Below are positions 62,579-64,000 of a stretch of 64,000 bases of DNA, one piece after another. The first letter of the stretch is position 1, and each line of letters starts with the position of its first letter. A model generated the notes under the pieces. The model saw only the letters and a list, made by a program, of their open reading frames with translations. It was not told the origin of the DNA and searched no databases. The stretch lies in assembly GCF_026340975.1 (NCBI RefSeq), contig NZ_JAPEOS010000001.1:1262501-1326500 (forward strand), in the 5' to 3' direction. Source of the DNA: Streptomyces sp. NBC_01214 (GTDB lineage: Bacteria; Actinomycetota; Actinomycetes; Streptomycetales; Streptomycetaceae). Position numbers and translations under genes: made by a program.

Positions 62579-63961
62579 ATGGATGACGATCTCTTCGCAC
62601 GTCTGCGGGCCCGTCTGCTCGAAGGGCTCCCCGCCGAGGCCCTGCTCACCGATCCCCAGGTGACCACCTCCTACGCCACCGACATGGCCAGCTTCTGCGC
62701 CGCCGGCACCCCGGCCGCCGTCGTCCTGCCCCGCACCGTGGAACAGGTCCAGCACGTCCTGCGCACCGCCACGGCCCTACGGATCCCCGTGGTCCCGCAG
62801 GGCGCCCGGACGGGCCTGTCGGGCGGCGCCAACGCCTCCGACGGCTGCATCGTGCTCTCGCTCGTCAAGATGGACCGGATCCTGGAGATCAGCGCCGTCG
62901 ACCGGATCGCCGTGGTCGAGCCGGGCGTGGTCAACGCCGTCCTCTCACGTGCCGTCGCCGAACAGGGCCTGTACTACCCGCCCGACCCCTCCAGCTGGGA
63001 GCAGTGCACCATCGGCGGCAACATCGGAACCGCCTCGGGCGGCCTGTGCTGCGTCAAGTACGGGGTCACCGCCGAGTACGTGCTCGGCCTCGACGTGGTC
63101 CTGGCCGACGGGCGGCTGCTGCGCACGGGCCGGCGTACCGCCAAGGGCGTGGCCGGCTACGACCTCACCCGGCTCTTCGTGGGCTCCGAGGGCAGCCTGG
63201 GCGTGGTCGTCCAGGCCGTCCTCGCGCTGCGGCCCGCGCCGCCCCGGCAGCTGGCCCTGGCGGCCGAGTTCCCCTCCGTCGCGGCCGCCTGCGAGGCCGT
63301 CTGCGCCGTCATGGAGGCGGGCCTGACCCCCTCGCTGTTGGAGCTGATGGACCGGACGACAGTCCGCGCCGTCAACGCCCTCGGCAAGATGGGGCTGCCC
63401 GAGGCCACGGAGGCCCTGCTGCTGGCCGCCTTCGACACCCCGCACGCCCCCGAGGACCTCGCGGCCGTGGGGGAGCTGTGCACGGCCGCCGGGGCCACCG
63501 CCGTCGTCCCCGCCGAGGACCAGGCGGAGTCCGAACTGCTGCTCCAGGCCCGCCGGATGTCCTTCCCCGCGCTGGAGGCGCTGCGGCCGGCGACGATGAT
63601 CGACGACGTGTGCGTACCGCGCTCGCGGCTCGGCGAGATGCTGGACGGCACGGCCGCCATCGCCCGCGCCCAGGACCTGCTCATCGGGGTCTGCGCGCAC
63701 GCCGGGGACGGCAACACCCACCCGATCGTCTGCTTCGACCCCGCGGACGAGGACGAGACGCGGCGGGCCCGCGAGTCCTTCGGCGAGATCATGGCGCTCG
63801 GCCTCTCCCTGGGCGGGACCATCACCGGCGAACACGGGGTCGGCGTCCTGAAGAAGGAGTGGCTGGCCCGCGAACTCGGCCCGGTGGGGCTGGAGATGCA
63901 GCGGGCCGTCAAGCAGGCCTTCGACCCGCTCGGGCTGCTCAACCCCGGCAAGCTCTTCTGA
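62579..63961 (+). CDS. FAD-linked oxidase, glycolate oxidase GlcD-type
   Basis: 460 residues. FAD_binding_4 domain (VPQGARTGLSGGANASDGCI, SSWEQCTIGGNIGTASGGLCCVKYG) and FAD-oxidase C domain ending RAVKQAFDPLGLLNPGKLF, as in GlcD, D-lactate dehydrogenase and related enzymes. Oxidises 2-hydroxy acids; substrate not determinable. ATG 62579. No GlcE/GlcF partner within the window. The C-terminal GEHGVG motif (ITGEHGVGVLKKEWL) carries the metal- or substrate-binding His. Confidence 0.93.
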   Translation: MDDDLFARLRARLLEGLPAEALLTDPQVTTSYATDMASFCAAGTPAAVVLPRTVEQVQHVLRTATALRIPVVPQGARTGLSGGANASDGCIVLSLVKMDRILEISAVDRIAVVEPGVVNAVLSRAVAEQGLYYPPDPSSWEQCTIGGNIGTASGGLCCVKYGVTAEYVLGLDVVLADGRLLRTGRRTAKGVAGYDLTRLFVGSEGSLGVVVQAVLALRPAPPRQLALAAEFPSVAAACEAVCAVMEAGLTPSLLELMDRTTVRAVNALGKMGLPEATEALLLAAFDTPHAPEDLAAVGELCTAAGATAVVPAEDQAESELLLQARRMSFPALEALRPATMIDDVCVPRSRLGEMLDGTAAIARAQDLLIGVCAHAGDGNTHPIVCFDPADEDETRRARESFGEIMALGLSLGGTITGEHGVGVLKKEWLARELGPVGLEMQRAVKQAFDPLGLLNPGKLF

Positions 63962-64000
63962 CGCCGCCCGCCGCGTGCGGCCGGGGCGGCGGCGGGAGGG

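Overview
The window is a very GC-rich, gene-dense piece of an actinobacterial chromosome, almost certainly Streptomyces. The indicators are extreme GC3, frequent GTG starts, ATGA-type overlaps, ssrA/smpB, ftsEX, prfB and hupA in a conserved core arrangement, and the pkaA/pkaB kinase pair. From memory, the order NAD-glutamate dehydrogenase, kinases, prfB, ftsE-ftsX, S41 protease, smpB, ssrA, narK-nnaR, HelD-like helicase, malic enzyme, hupA, murA, Lrp/hpd and glycolate-oxidase-like gene resembles the central chromosome of S. coelicolor. There are no insertion sequences, prophage or CRISPR; this is core chromosome with small accessory insertions.

Layout. 1-6.5 kb: 3' part of a giant NAD-glutamate dehydrogenase, a TagGH-type polysaccharide exporter, a TetR regulator and the stump of a glycosyltransferase. 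6.5-10.2 kb: a sugar ABC importer (two permeases and a lipoprotein) with no ATPase of its own. 10.3-16.9 kb: an FHA/FtsK-type ATPase divergent from two Ser/Thr kinases. 17-23.9 kb: a 2-oxoglutarate oxygenase, prfB, a small zinc-ribbon membrane protein, ftsEX, an S41 protease, smpB and tmRNA. 24-24.6 kb: a two-gene toxin-antitoxin-like unit behind ssrA. 24.6-31 kb: an MFS/LysR pair, the nitrate transporter NarK with the HemD-like regulator NnaR, a GNAT acetyltransferase and a CGNR regulator. 31-41 kb: HelD-like RNAP-recycling helicase, malic enzyme, HU, MurA, YqgE, a DUF3039 protein and a GH20 hexosaminidase. 41-46.3 kb: a three-subunit molybdenum hydroxylase. 46.4-49.6 kb: a compact type VII secretion-like cassette (YxxxD protein, WXG protein, mycosin). 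49.7-64 kb: a secreted protein, tRNA-Cys, an MFS exporter, an RHH/Doc toxin-antitoxin pair, a DEAD-family helicase, IclR, a Lon-like protease, an ArsR/MFS pair, Lrp/hpd, a TPR protein and a GlcD-type oxidase.

The most interesting features are these. The T7S-like cassette carries both halves of the WXG/YxxxD export signal, and its mycosin has markedly lower GC with an abrupt internal switch. The molybdenum hydroxylase appears to lack the catalytic glutamate, and its [2Fe-2S] subunit has a ~490-residue disordered extension. The FHA/EccC-like ATPase has Arg for the Walker A Lys and sits back to back with two kinases. A family of dispersed palindromic repeats has invaded a Doc toxin gene and formed the end of an acetyltransferase gene. 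All calls come from reading translations and motifs; no database search was run.
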